Positions 23,101-34,723 of a stretch of DNA of 64,000 bases are shown one piece after another. The stretch is from Epiperipatus broadwayi (Eukaryota; Onychophora; Udeonychophora; Euonychophora; Peripatidae), in the NCBI GenBank assembly GCA_028023455.1, contig JAQFVV010012498.1:1550001-1614000 (forward strand), read 5' to 3'. Made by a program: the position numbers and the translations under genes. A model generated the notes under the pieces. It was not told the DNA's origin and did no database searches. It worked only from the letters and a program-made list of their open reading frames with translations. The stretch's first letter is position 1; each line of letters opens with the position of its first letter.

Positions 23101-26100
23101 TGAGAACAATAATCTAACTGATCAAAAGGTTGCAGTATATATATACCAAATACTCTTATCTCATTAAACATTATGTTGTGCATTTCACTGAATGGATAAT
23201 TGCTTCTATTGATAAAACTGGAATCGATTGTTTAAACAGTCAAAATATTTTAACTATTAAAAAATATTTACCCCCGCCCCCTCCAGATCAATTATGCCGT
23301 TAAAAAATATAAAAAAATTCAAATATGTGCATTTTCAAATACAGAATAAAGTCAGGGCATGTTTCAAATAGTTCTGTTTATCATCAACAACAATTTAATT
23401 ATTATTTTTTTTAAGTGCTAATTATTCTAGTATCTGTAGTTTTTTAAAAAGATGTCAATACACACGTACATAATTGAAGATGAGTTTAATGTTTAGGAAA
23501 TAGAATATTATATCAAAGACTTTTTTAATGCAACTTTTCTAATTCTTTTATTGAGTTAACTATGAAGTTAAAATAATATATAATATAACATAATAAAGAA
23601 TTTTTCCTATGATAGATAAACATTTAATTCATAGTTAGGCTTTGATATGCTAAGCATTAAATTTAAAAGAAATAAGAATAGGCATTTAGCCAGTTATCAG
23701 TTATTTCTCATAGATGCAATTAAAAACTGTGTATAACATTTCCTTATTTCTGATCGATTTCTGTAACATAAGAAATCAATAAATGTCAAATAATAGAGTC
23801 AAACAAATTCACATCTGGCATTCAACATTTAACTACTATGATAAACAGCTGAACAAAGCCAACATGTTAAGATTTTAAATGTAAGCTAACTTAAGGAAGA
23901 TCATTACACAATGATAAATCTGAAGATCTGTTTAGCATTACTATTTGGTATCTTTTAATTCCTAATTTTTTTGAGGAAGGTCAAGAAATAAGGATTACTT
24001 TTCTTGGCCATAAGTTATATATAACTAGGAATCTCAGATAATACTTTATTTTGGACTTTGAACAAAACATAATGTAGGGATTAGAAGTGAATAAAATATT
24101 TAAATATGATATTTAGTGCAGTTGCATTGGTAATAAGAGTATATTTTTGTTAAGTAAAAGTCTATAAATTGATTTTCAATTAAGTAAAATGAAACAAAAT
24201 CTCACTCTAGTCAGTAATTAGAATTGTTATTTTGTTTGGTGATGAAATATCAACTGAAAGAGCAATTTATTATATGGTAAAAAATAAGATTATGATAAAA
24301 ATTACTACAATAGTAAAAAAGATAAAATGAAAATGGATTCAACTCATTTTGCTACTAGTAATTTTTTGTAAAGTTCAGTACAGTTATAAAATAATTAGAC
24401 TGGAACTCAAAACCTTTAGACTGGGATTCAGATCTGTTATTTCTGATACATGAATTTCATATGTACTTCTAAGCATTAAACCATTTAACTATTTTTTTTT
24501 ATTTTTTACTACTAATATCTCTTTTTTTCCAAGTTTAAGAATGGTCTTATAGATAATAAGTAAAATCAATGATTGCCAAATGGAAATTCAGACTGGTGTT
24601 TATAATCAATTTAAATTAACTAGCCTTTTTTGTGTGTAAAATCACTTATTACTCTTTGATTACACTATGACTACTTGAGTGGAAAAAAGATCTCATTAGT
24701 ATTAATTTAAAATAAAAATCAACATATACTTATTTGGTTCAAATTGGAGTTTGTTAATATAATAATAAATTAATGGCAATAAATATGACTTGGGCATAAT
24801 ATATAAAAAATTGTTAATATAGTAAAAATGGACTTAATAAAAGATTTAACTTAAAAACAAACAACTTTACATATAATTATGGGGGGAGGAGCTTGTGTTA
24901 TGTGTAAGAATAATGACAAATGTTTGCTTGGCAATGGTGATGATGATTAGAGATTTCAAGATGAATTTTTTAATTCTAGTATTACAGGTTGTAATTTTGT
25001 AAAAAAAAATTGGTATTTTTTTGAGTCAAGATTAACCAATTAATCCATTCAATATGACAAAAAAAAAAAAACCCCAGACAATATTTAAATTATACTTCAA
25101 AGACTGACATAAATTTAAAATTGTCTTTTTTATTTTTTAATGAAATTGTTATATATATATTAATTCTAATATTTTCATGATAAATAGTTTTATACTATTA
25201 TTTTTGCGCGATTACATATAGTAAAAATAAAAAGCTAAAGAACTGATATTTCAATATAATAACAAATATCTTCCTCAGAGCTTTTTTCTCAAATTATAAG
25301 AATGTATATAAGATTTAAAATCATTATTTTTTCCTCATACTGAAATTCTATTAGTTGAAAAGTTTTAAAAAATATTTTATTGCCAATAGTTTTTTCCAAA
25401 TAATGTTTATTTTTTTCAACTCATGCTTTTCATTTATGCTCTTGGGCCTTTTAAAAATCTCTACAGCTTCTCTTAACAGTCTCTTGGCATATTGTTCAAT
25501 TTCTACCAGAATTATGTGTTTTATGTGTGAAATCATATATATAACTTTTTTAAAGGATAAATTAAAAAATGAAATATAGTAGTTAAATGTAAAGTGAAAT
25601 AGTCTTAAATATTCAGTGCAGTGCAAAAGCAACCTCAATATTCTCCCACAGAGAATAAACAAAAATAATATTACCAAGTTAGCCATGCTGATTTATGGGT
25701 TTTCTCTCTGCTTGTTTTGAAATAAGAGTTTATAGAAGACCTAATTATGTTAGCATTTTTACAATTTTTTTTATTTAAAATAAATTCTTTTTCATATATA
25801 GTAATTAGATAATATATATTTTTAATGATTTACAAGAATAAGTTAAGGAAAAAAGCAAAATAATTTATTACTTTATAGATAATAAAATACTTGCTTTTGA
25901 ACATACATCAATTAACAAATAGAAAATATATGTAGATAAATATTTACAACAACAATGATAACTGTTTGTTATTTTTATTTTAATACATTCATTTGATCAA
26001 ATTAGATTAACTTGGAATCTTTATGTTGAATCTAAGAATAGTTATACATTCATTTATCTATTTGGTTAACCATTTACACTTGTGAGACTTCTCAAAGATT

Positions 26101-26363
26101 TATTGTGAAGATAATTAATGAAGTTAATAAAATCGTATTTATATTCAGAACATATGCTTTTAGTATGTACTAAAAAAATTTTTAAAAAATTCCAAAATTT
26201 ATAAAATTATAATCCTCCAATTAAATCATAGAATTAATACTTAGACTTCTCATTTGAAAAAGATAAAAAATTATATTAACACATGCAAACTCATAAAGTT
26301 TTCAGCATAGAATGTGGTGGTAGTACTTTCTCTTACATAATCTAAAATGATGCTTTATTGTAG
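20185..26363. other. Six kilobases without a recognisable gene
   Basis: A+T-rich DNA with homopolymer and short G or C runs (about 20746, 22553, 23272, 24881). The frames here (22304-22534 minus, 25351-25686 minus and 25355-25579 plus) are low-complexity and the last two mirror each other on opposite strands. I see no domain, RNA gene or element boundary. Confidence 0.55.
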
Positions 26364-27285
26364 ACTAAAGCTGTCACTAGAGGACATAGGCCAAGAGGGA
26401 ATGGAAGTAGGAAGACATGCATTGGATGCAGATGTGTGGACAGCAAGGGAGGCAATTCAAGGAGAAATGGGATAATCAAGTTTTTATATAAGAGATGCAT
26501 AAAGTAAAATGAAAATGTTTGATAAATTGCAGTTTATGGATAATAAAAAAATAGCCAAAATAGTATTTAATTGGTTTATGAGTAAAGGGCAGACTACAAG
26601 ATGGGTGAGAAAGGTAATGCAGTATGCAAAAGATTTGGATAAAGAATTTAGATCAGTATATTTTGTACAAAAGATGGGATGGTTAGGTTAGGAGGATTGT
26701 TGAGTGTTATAGTGAATGGGATAAAAGAATAGATTCATTAATAAAGAATAGGGAGTTAGAGAGATGGAGAACTAGTATGGAGAGTAAAAAGAGTTTAAAT
26801 ATATATAGAAAGTAAACAGAACATTAGGTGTGAGTTAATATATGATAATAGTAAGGAAAGTAGTTTACTGTTTAAGGCTTGAATGGGATCTTTAGCAACA
26901 AGATAATATGCACGTAAATGGAAAAATATGGGTAATTTAGCTGTAAATTGTGTAAGAAAGGAATAGAAAATATTAGGCATCTGTTAATTGAAGGTAAATG
27001 CTTGAAAACAGAAAGGGTACAAATAATGAAGTCATGGAAGAATAAATATGAAAAAAGTGATTATACAGAAAGTGGTTTATTGGTTTTAATGCTGGGTTTG
27101 GGAAAAATAAGGGGGATTTAGATATAAAGGCCATAGAATTGACAAAGATTATGTTGGTGAATGGGATGGAACACAATATGGAAAAAGGTAGGGTGGATAA
27201 TGGAAGGTAAAGTGGCTAACAGGTTCTCTGGGCATAGTTGCTGAGAGATTTCTGACTCCATTTAAGGGGAAGGCATGGTGCATCA
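26364..27285 (+). pseudogene. LINE-A fragment 1: 3' part of ORF2
   Basis: The nucleotide sequence from about 26396 closely matches 29096-29530, the end of the larger LINE-A copy, so this is the same family truncated at its 5' side. It encodes, with stops, the region after the reverse transcriptase. A cysteine-histidine motif characteristic of the ORF2 C-terminus is visible near 26940-26997 (CKKGIENIRHLL, then a cysteine some residues later). The sequence continues some 280 bases beyond to about 27285 and then runs directly into the second copy. 5' truncation is typical of LINE insertion. Confidence 0.7.
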
Positions 27286-27591
27286 CATCACATCAAAGTA
27301 CAAAAAATTAAGGTGTTTGATAATGAAGAGAGAGTATGTAATAGTGATCCTAACTTAAATGTAATAGAAATGATTAGAAATGTGATGGAGAATAGAAATA
27401 AAAGTAGAAACAATGGTAAAAGATGTGGATGGAGAGTGAATGACAAGAAAAGTTGGAAGAGTATAAAATACAAGTTAAAAAAACCATAGAAGATTGGTTA
27501 GGGATGAGTATAAGGACTGGTGTGATGAAATAGAAAAAGTGGCAAATAAGGTTTTAGGGGAAAATATTCAGAAAAATAAAAGTAATAAAAA

Positions 27592-27927
27592 ATGAGAAAT
27601 GTAAAAGAGGGGAGAGAAGCATGCAGAGAATATAACTGTGCTATTAAAAAAAAGACAGTGAAAAAGATATTAAATGCTAAATGGGAAAAGTACTTAAAAA
27701 GGAAGTTGTCTAAAATAGATAATTATATAAAGAGACTAAAATTGAATAGTAAATTGTTGGAGGATATTAATAAAAGCAGAAAAGATGGGAGTGAAAAACT
27801 TTGGAATTATATTAAAAGGAGAACTGTAGGAGGGATAGAGATAGTATTACTACATGATGAGGGAATAGAGTGTAGCTATAGAAAAGACTTAGAGAGAATC
27901 TTAAATAGATATGTAATGGATATATAA
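27592..27927 (+). pseudogene. LINE-A ORF2 linker segment
   Basis: 111 codons, lysine-rich, ending in the conserved KLWNYIKRR-type segment that precedes the polymerase domain in many LINEs. It has no start of its own: it is a piece of the broken ORF2 and is followed by stops. Confidence 0.6.
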
Positions 27928-28221
27928 AAGATATTAGATGTGAAGGACACAGTGATAAAAACATGAAAGCATATAGTAATGGAAATATTAGATTTACAAA
28001 AAATGAACTGAATGAGACAGGGAAGAAATTCAAATGTGAAAAGGCAAGAGGTTTAGATGGATGGGCAGCAAAGATAGTAATGAATTTAGGGCATAGGGCA
28101 AAAGCAAAGCTATTATCCTGCTTCAATAAGATGGCATAGAAGAGAGTTTTTATGAGTAGCAATAAAATCAGTTTTATACAAAGTTTTCTCATATATGGTG
28201 GCTGGAAAAGTGGCACAATGA

Positions 28222-28479
28222 ATGGAAGAGAATAATGTAGTGGAGGAAATGCAAGGAGGTTTTAGATCAGATAGCCATATAGGAGATAGTTTACTTGTAG
28301 TTACACAACTTATGGATATGAGTAGAAATTCAGGTAGACAGTTATATATGAATTTTATAGATATGGAGAAGGCATATGATAGAGTAAACAGAAATAGATT
28401 ATGGGTAAGTTTAGCAAATTTGGGAATGGATGAAGCTTTAGTGGATAGTATTAAGAAATTATATAAAAATACTTACTAG
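28222..28479 (+). pseudogene. LINE-A reverse transcriptase, motifs around A
   Basis: 85 codons. Residues 10-20 (MQGGFRSDSHI) match the QxGFRxxxxT/D-type motif, and residues 45-53 (FIDMEKAYD) are motif A with the first catalytic aspartate (D47) and the conserved AYD. An in-frame stop ends it before the next conserved block. Confidence 0.75.
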
Positions 28480-28548
28480 ACATATCAATTAGGGGATATA
28501 AAATCAGTTAAAGATAAAAATGGGCTGGGACTAAGGCAAAGATGCTCT

Positions 28549-28779
28549 ATGTCACCTATTTTGTTTTTGTTGTATTTGAGTGAAATGAAGAGAGCAATAG
28601 AAAGACTAGGAAGAGAGATAGAAATATCATTAATAGATGGCAAGGGAGTATATACTTTGTCGGTTTTTTTTGCAGATGATGTCTTTTTGTGTGCAAGAAG
28701 AGAAGATATAGAAGTTATGCCAAGGACATGCACAAAGGTGGGTAAAGAGATGGGAATTAAATTTAGTGAAGAAATATAA
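28549..28779 (+). pseudogene. LINE-A reverse transcriptase, motifs B and C
   Basis: 76 codons. It begins inside the GLRQxCxMSP motif and includes FADD at residues 41-44, the catalytic pair of aspartates. The following segment ends KVGKEMGIKFS, as expected for the block after motif C. The polymerase residues are intact; inactivation is by stops and frameshifts elsewhere. Confidence 0.75.
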
Positions 28780-30195
28780 AATATAATGATGGTTAATACT
28801 GGGGAAAAAATATGAAGAATTTTTACTGGGAATATAAAGTTAAGTGTGGTGAATAGATATAGTTATTTGGGAATCAGCTTAAGTAATCAAAAACATTGCA
28901 TGGCTGAATGAGAGAAAAAATTGATAAATGAAGCAAAGAAAAGTAAGGGATTGATAAAGAAATTAACAGTGTTTTCATATAATAAATATGATGTAGCTAG
29001 AATTGTATGGAAGGGAGTTGCAGTAGCAGGGTTAACATATGGTAATGATGCATTATGGGTTAGTAAAGGGTATTAGATTACTTAGAAAAAATACAAAAGG
29101 AAGTAGGAAGACATGCATTAGATGCAGATGTATGGACAGCAAAGGAGACATTTCAAGGACAAATGGGATGATCAAGTTTTTATATGAGAGATGCAAAAAG
29201 TAAAGTGAAAATGTTTGGCAGGTTGCAGTTTATGAATAATAAAAGAATATTCAAAATAGTATTTAATTGGGTTATGAGTAAAGGGCAGGCAACAAGATGG
29301 ATGAGAAAGGTATATGTGGTATGCAGAAGATTTGGATAAAGAATTTATATCAGTATACTTGACCCAAGGTGAGATGATTGTGTTAGGAGAATTGTTGAGT
29401 GTTATAGTGATAAGGAATGAGATAAAATAATAGATGCATTAATAAACAATAGGGAGTTAGAGAGATGGAGAAGTAGTATGAAGAGTAAAATAGTTTAAAT
29501 ATATATATAGAAGTACACAGAACATTAGATTGAGTTACTTTAAGGAGTCTTTAAAGGAATCTAAAGAGGCTGAAAAAGGGATCAGTCCAGAGGAATTTTT
29601 AAATTTGTTTGAAAATAATGTTGTTAGTGCTATTAGTGTAAAAAATGCTTTTGGACAATGAAACATTTATAAACCTTTGTTTAACTTTATTATACTCAAT
29701 GGGAAAACTGCTAAAGTAGTGAATTCTAAGAAGATGCAAGATCTTGCAGAGGAAAAAAACTGTAAAGACTTCATATGTTGACATTGTACAATCACATAAG
29801 ACAGTACCTAGTTCACAAACAGCTAATACTAGTGCTTTTGATCCAGATTGGTCTAATATTTATAATGAAGATTCAGTAGATAAAGAACAAATAATGTTTA
29901 CTGATGCATTTTTTCTGATATAGTTATGGATGATGTGCAGATTAGTGAAATTATCAATGAATTTAATCAAACCATTCTCCACCAATTGTGAAATTTCTTT
30001 CTTAAATTCTATAATCCGAAGTCTATTATCTTAGCTGTAATGGATCAAAATAAGAACCTTTTCCCCTTTCCTACAAAAGAACTTTGTGATTGTCTGACAA
30101 CAAAAGAATTATGAGATCACATACACAAGATTCTACATCATCCTAATAATAGGTACATCATTATTGAGTGCAAGAACATTTGGAAAAAGGGAATT

Positions 30196-30774
30196 GTGCA
30201 GAGGGCATTAAAATTTTACAACACTAAATTGATTGTAATAGTGGATATGGGTAGGCCCACAATACTGCAGGGCCATATAAGAAATTGTTATATAAATTTT
30301 GAAAAACAAGGTTTTCAAAAACTATTGAAACCCTATGGGATGGTGGAAATGTTTGAATACACCGTTGGAAAATGTGTTAATAAACCTGTGCTCACAAATG
30401 CAGCCAATTTCACATTTTCACTAATAAAAGGTATACAAACCACAAATATCTTGATGCTCCATTGTGCAGAGTCAGTCCCCATGGTTATTTCTTTTCTGGA
30501 AATACCACCTCCATGTTTTTTGTGCTGGTTGTGAACTTGATTGGTGAAGGAGTGTTTGTTTAGGGTTTGTAATTGGTGCAAAGGCAAAAGAACAAAATCT
30601 CATCGATGTAGTGGAGGCAGTGTAGATGGCAGACAAACTATATTTCCTACTAAAAAGCAAAATATGCAATATCGATCTGCAGTCCTTATGTTGTTTAGCC
30701 AGCTGGAGTTGGAGAAGACATCAGTAATGGAGATTTTAAAACATTGTTCAAACTCAAGTATTGGAACCCAATGA
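30196..30774 (+). pseudogene. LINE-B1 ORF1, zinc-knuckle region
   Basis: One frame read through two stops. Residues before 30510 form a domain also seen, in worse shape, at 42810-43200. Zinc knuckles follow: CFLC at 30514-30525, then two stops (30532-30534 and 30538-30540), KEC, then CNWC and HRC up to about 30609. The second stop replaces the histidine that the other copy retains (CFFCFQRTHLIKEC). Nucleic-acid-binding knuckles of this kind are usual in ORF1 of Jockey, I and R1-like LINEs. Non-functional. Confidence 0.6.
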
Positions 30775-31594
30775 AACAACCATCCAGGTCTTTATCTATC
30801 AGTCTCATAAGTTCAGGATTTAGCTTCTACAGAAAACTATCCTATTGTGTCAGATGCTGATTCTCACTTCGCAATAATGGATGAACCTACAGTGCAGTGT
30901 GAAAAACAAAAAGAAAAGCCCCCAGAAATGGGAAAAAACTCTAAATCCTTTCACATTTTCTGGATTCCAAGCATGTGTCTGACTTGAGCTAGAGCTCCTC
31001 AGAAAGTGAGTTTGGTACAAACAAAAATAAGGGGAAAAAATTAAAACCCAATGATAAAGACAAGGATGAAACAATGGAGATTAGTCAAGTGGAATACATG
31101 AAGGATACTATCAGTGCAAACTTATCACGGTCTGTTCTACAATTTGAGTTTGAACAATCAGGAACTGTCATTCATGGATGTTATTGAGAATCCATCATCT
31201 TTAAAGCTGCCTCAAGTGACAACTGTGAAGTTGACCATAGAAGGGACTTGTTAGCTTTAAGTTGTTGTTAATACTACATGTGAATACTGCTTTTCCAGAA
31301 AATTATAGGTTTATTGGTTTTTGTTTGGTAGCGTGTTTTTTAAATTTACAGGAATCAACATGAAGGTCTTAATTCCATGAAGAGTGTTGATGCCATTGCT
31401 CACTGGATCCACATTTTTTCTCATAATTTGGTTTATTTTGCAGAGACCAAGCTTCATATGAATACTAATTCAGATATAATAGCACAATTGTAAATGATTG
31501 GATTCTCCATTATTCTATTGCTGCCCATAACTCAGATGACATTGCAATTTTAATTCCTCATATTTCTTCAGTTCATAGCTTTAGAATAAGTCTT

Positions 31595-32107
31595 TTGAAT
31601 AGCAATTTAATTTTCTCTACAATAAACATAAACTTGTTTAATTTTAATGTGATTTTCTTGTTTCTCCAGAGAGATAATACATTAATCTACAATACTATTC
31701 AGTTAACAAATATAGCACTAAATGCCAATACTTTTCCCATGTTCTTGCTTAGTGATTTCAATGTGAACTATGATGAATTTAACCATAAATTTTTGCATTT
31801 GCTTAATACTTGCTTTATGTGTGCACAGAGTTTTTCCACCTGGTACATGTTCATCCTATACAAAAAATATTACACTTTAATATACTTATTCTTTTATTCA
31901 CCCGAACTTCACTTCTACACAAATCTGGTGCTAATTCATGTCTCTTTCTCTGACCATCATGCCCTTGTAGTTTCTTTTTTGATTGAAATATCTCTGCAGT
32001 CCTGTGCACAAGCCAAGGCTACTATAAGATTACTCCTTAAATCCATCGATCTAGAGGCAATCATCTCTGAAGCTCAAATTTATTTAAAAAAAAATCCTTG
32101 TGTTTAA
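31595..32107 (+). pseudogene. LINE-B1 endonuclease remnant
   Basis: 170 codons containing the late motifs of the exonuclease-endonuclease-phosphatase fold: LSDFN at residues 52-56 (family GDFN, the glycine replaced by serine), a YSPELHF segment at 101-107 and SDHH at 119-122 with the catalytic histidine kept. The early motifs lie upstream in other frames. In the element this enzyme would nick the target for primed reverse transcription. Confidence 0.65.
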
Positions 32108-32579
32108 TCCAGCTGAAGGTTTGTTTGCATTTTTAAACATCTTGTTCTTACTGATATCTCATTACACTAGGAGAAATAAATGGCCTACTGAATTACTTCA
32201 TAAGTTGGATGAGATCCAGAAATTTATTAAGAATACACTCCCGATAAATACTACAGTTCAAACAATTATTTTGTTGAAGCAGCAGTTCTTCAATACTTAA
32301 CAAATTCTCCTTGATTATCTGGCAACCAGGAAGGCAAAGCCCCATGTGTCCTCTAAGGGATATATTAGGTAGGTCCTTGGTTTTCAGAATAAATCAAAAC
32401 TCTGACAGCCATAAAAGTGGATGATGACATCTACACTGGTATTGCCATGTTGACTTAAACCATATCTATTACCAGGTAAAACTGGCAGATATGGGTTCCT
32501 AACCTGAACATGAATCTAGTAATGAGCCTTGCAAGATAGATCCTGGCATTATTGAGGTGATATTTGATCTAAAATTGGC

Positions 32580-33319
32580 TTGGTGCCAGACAGAATGCAT
32601 CCAAATTTCCATGGTATTCCAAAGTTTGTCTTCAAGCACTTGGAAGCTTTTGCCATACCCATAATTTACAAGATAATGAAGCTCCTGGCTTCAGTTCTTC
32701 TAATGATTAATGGACTTTATCCAATAGTTATGGTGTCCTTTTTCAAGAGGGGAATCATTCCTTCCCCTCTTGAAAACATGTGCCCCATTTCCATGACACC
32801 TTTAATAATTAAAATCATTTGAGTTGATAATTAATGATCAACTCCAGGATAAAATTCCATTTTCAATATTCTATTTCCAGTTTGCAAAAAAGGATCCTCT
32901 ATGGCAGAGGTGATTAGCCTCTCTTCAAATTAATTGTTGAGTACACCAAGAAGCAAAGGAAATCTAGGTATATTGTGGTGCAACTGGACATTACAAGGGA
33001 TTTTGACTCTGCTAGGATTTCCCAACTTGTGCAGCTGCTTGGTGAGCTGAATATTCATCCTGATACTATCAATATTATATCTAATCTTAAAAATAGGCAG
33101 ATTTCAATATCATTAAATGGAAAATTATCTGAATCATTTCTTTCTACCAAATCTATCCCCCAGGGCTATTCTTTGAATGCCCTTCTTCTTATACTATATG
33201 TTAATTCTTTTCTGAAGTCAATTGAGTGGGGTCTTTTTGGAGTTTTTATTACCAGCATTAAAGCATATACATATCATTACATACATGAATGGCCTGGCTG
33301 TGTTCTTATGTTCTCATAG
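32580..33319 (+). pseudogene. LINE-B1 reverse transcriptase remnant
   Basis: Two frames. 32580-32822 encodes HGIPKFVFKHL and CPISMTPLIIKI, the start of the polymerase (compare RPIS in related LINEs). 32975-33319 encodes motif A as LDITRDFD and motif B as PQGYSLNALLLILY. The expected aspartate-aspartate motif C is not present in this frame (residues that follow read FITSIKAYTYHY), so the active site is lost or frameshifted. Confidence 0.65.
32742..32774. repeat. Perfect 11-bp hairpin inside LINE-B1
   Basis: TTCAAGAGGGG (32742-32752) and CCCCTCTTGAA (32764-32774) are perfect inverted copies around 11 bases. The aligned part of LINE-B2 (about 46036-46090) lacks it, so it arose within this copy, probably by a short template switch. 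Confidence 0.7.
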
Positions 33320-34723
33320 GTGCATTTCTGGGCTTATGAGACTCATTTCCAAATTCTCAAGTAAATCAGGTCTATGTTTTAATTTAACTAAATAGGCAGC
33401 ATGGTGGCTGTCCTTGGGGAGCAATATTCTCTCCCCATTCTATGCTAGACCCCCAAAGTTTCTTGGCCTTGCATTTAACCTTTCTCCACTGGCATTGAAG
33501 ATATTCAAAATGCTACCCTGACAGCAGATAAAAAATAATAGGCTAATTGCAGGAAGTTTACATGTCATTATATGCCAAGATAGCACTCCTAAACATTTTT
33601 TTGTTCCCCAGGATTTCCATTTACAGTATCAACTCCATTTGTTTTAGGCTCCTGTGGGGGGCAAGACTGTGGGGGGCAATACTGTGGTGGTCAGCCATAG
33701 AAGTGCAAAGATCTACTAAATGAAATGGCCTGGGGGTGCATTCACTACAGATTACTTGGCTCCAATGTTCTTTCAATCTTTATTCCAAACTTAATAACCT
33801 GTGCCTACAAAATTCACATCCTGAGGTTGTGAATTCCACTGACACTCCACCTCCTTGTAGGGATTGTTGGCTATCTGAACTTCTATTAGACATCACATCA
33901 ATAAATTTAATCCCAGGTCAATAACAATCCCCCAAAACTCATTACTGGGATGCATATTACCTCTGTTTTGATAACATAGTACCCAGCAGTACCATTGTCA
34001 ATGTAACTATAATTTCTTGAAAAAATTCAAGTGGTGGAACCTGGAACTGAAGTTCTTCAAATTCTTGATGAAAGTTAAATCTATTCTTAGGACCCAGAGA
34101 GTTTCCTGACATATTATAGGGGTTATAAATCTATTAATAGCATATGTGGTTTGTGTCAAAGAGAGGATGAGACTATCGAACACATCTTTGAAATGTGTTT
34201 TAGTTTGTAAAAAGGTAGAATGCTGATTTTTACAATTTATAAAAAGAAAAATACTTTAATATTGATTCTAATGCAGGGCATCAAATCAAGCATATTTGCA
34301 ATAATAAGGAAAGCTATATTCTTGATTTTCAATGTTTGGTTGAAAAGGTGTATGATTCTTTTTTGACATGAGTAATTCAGACCCATTGTGGATATTCATC
34401 AGAAAGATCAGTGCAATAGAGGAAAGAGACAAGAGACTCATTATTCAATTGACATTTAACAACATGTGGGAAATGATAGACACTAAAATTTCACATTGAA
34501 CTAATTAAATATCTTTACCTGGTAAGATCATGGATCCATGGAGGATATTTATCAAGAACATCAGAGTGATAAAGGAAAGAGATAATAAATTAGCTCCTCA
34601 ATGAGGATTCAGGAGCATGTAGTAAATGAGTGACACAGAGATGTCCACAATAAAATAATTAAATATACGGACCTGGTGTGTGTATTTATGCTTATTTAAA
34701 TATAGCTCTCCCTATATATATAT

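Larger units (their letters stand above)
27290..29538 (+). mobile_element. LINE-A copy 2: ORF2 from linker to C-terminus, broken
   Basis: A non-LTR retrotransposon with many stops and frameshifts. In order: the linker between endonuclease and reverse transcriptase (27592-27927, ending with LWNYIKRR), the reverse transcriptase start (about 28005-28060, KARGLDGW in pieces), motif A (28354-28380, FIDMEKAYD), the GLRQRCSMSP motif (28528-28557), motif C FADD (28669-28680), the YLGI block (about 28863) and the C-terminal part shared with fragment 1. No endonuclease is visible, so the copy is truncated at its 5' side. The family belongs to the CR1/L2/I-like broad group; the clade cannot be fixed by eye. 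The 3' side is cut by LINE-B at about 29538. Confidence 0.8.
29538..34700 (+). mobile_element. LINE-B copy 1, near full length but decayed
   Basis: A non-LTR retrotransposon of about 5.1 kb. It carries an ORF1 (from about 29538; ESLKES, PEEFLNLFENN; two zinc knuckles at 30514-30609) and an ORF2 with apurinic-type endonuclease (LSDFN at 31748, SDH at 31949), reverse transcriptase (32580-33319) and a C-terminal cysteine-histidine motif (about 34150-34200, GLCQREDETIEHIFEMCF). Every domain is interrupted by stops or frameshifts. The 42830-47700 copy is the same family, since it shares the domain order and many residues. Insertion point is inside or at the end of LINE-A. Near the 3' end a block of about 90 bases is repeated (34381-34470 and 34545-34640). 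Confidence 0.8.

Noticed and set aside
25351-25686. Protein gene on either strand
   Set aside because: Frames on both strands cover the same bases and are dominated by F, I, K, L and N, as expected from A+T-rich sequence.
27812-28733. Minus-strand frames over LINE-A
   Set aside because: Antisense shadows of the LINE reverse transcriptase, which has clear motifs on the plus strand.
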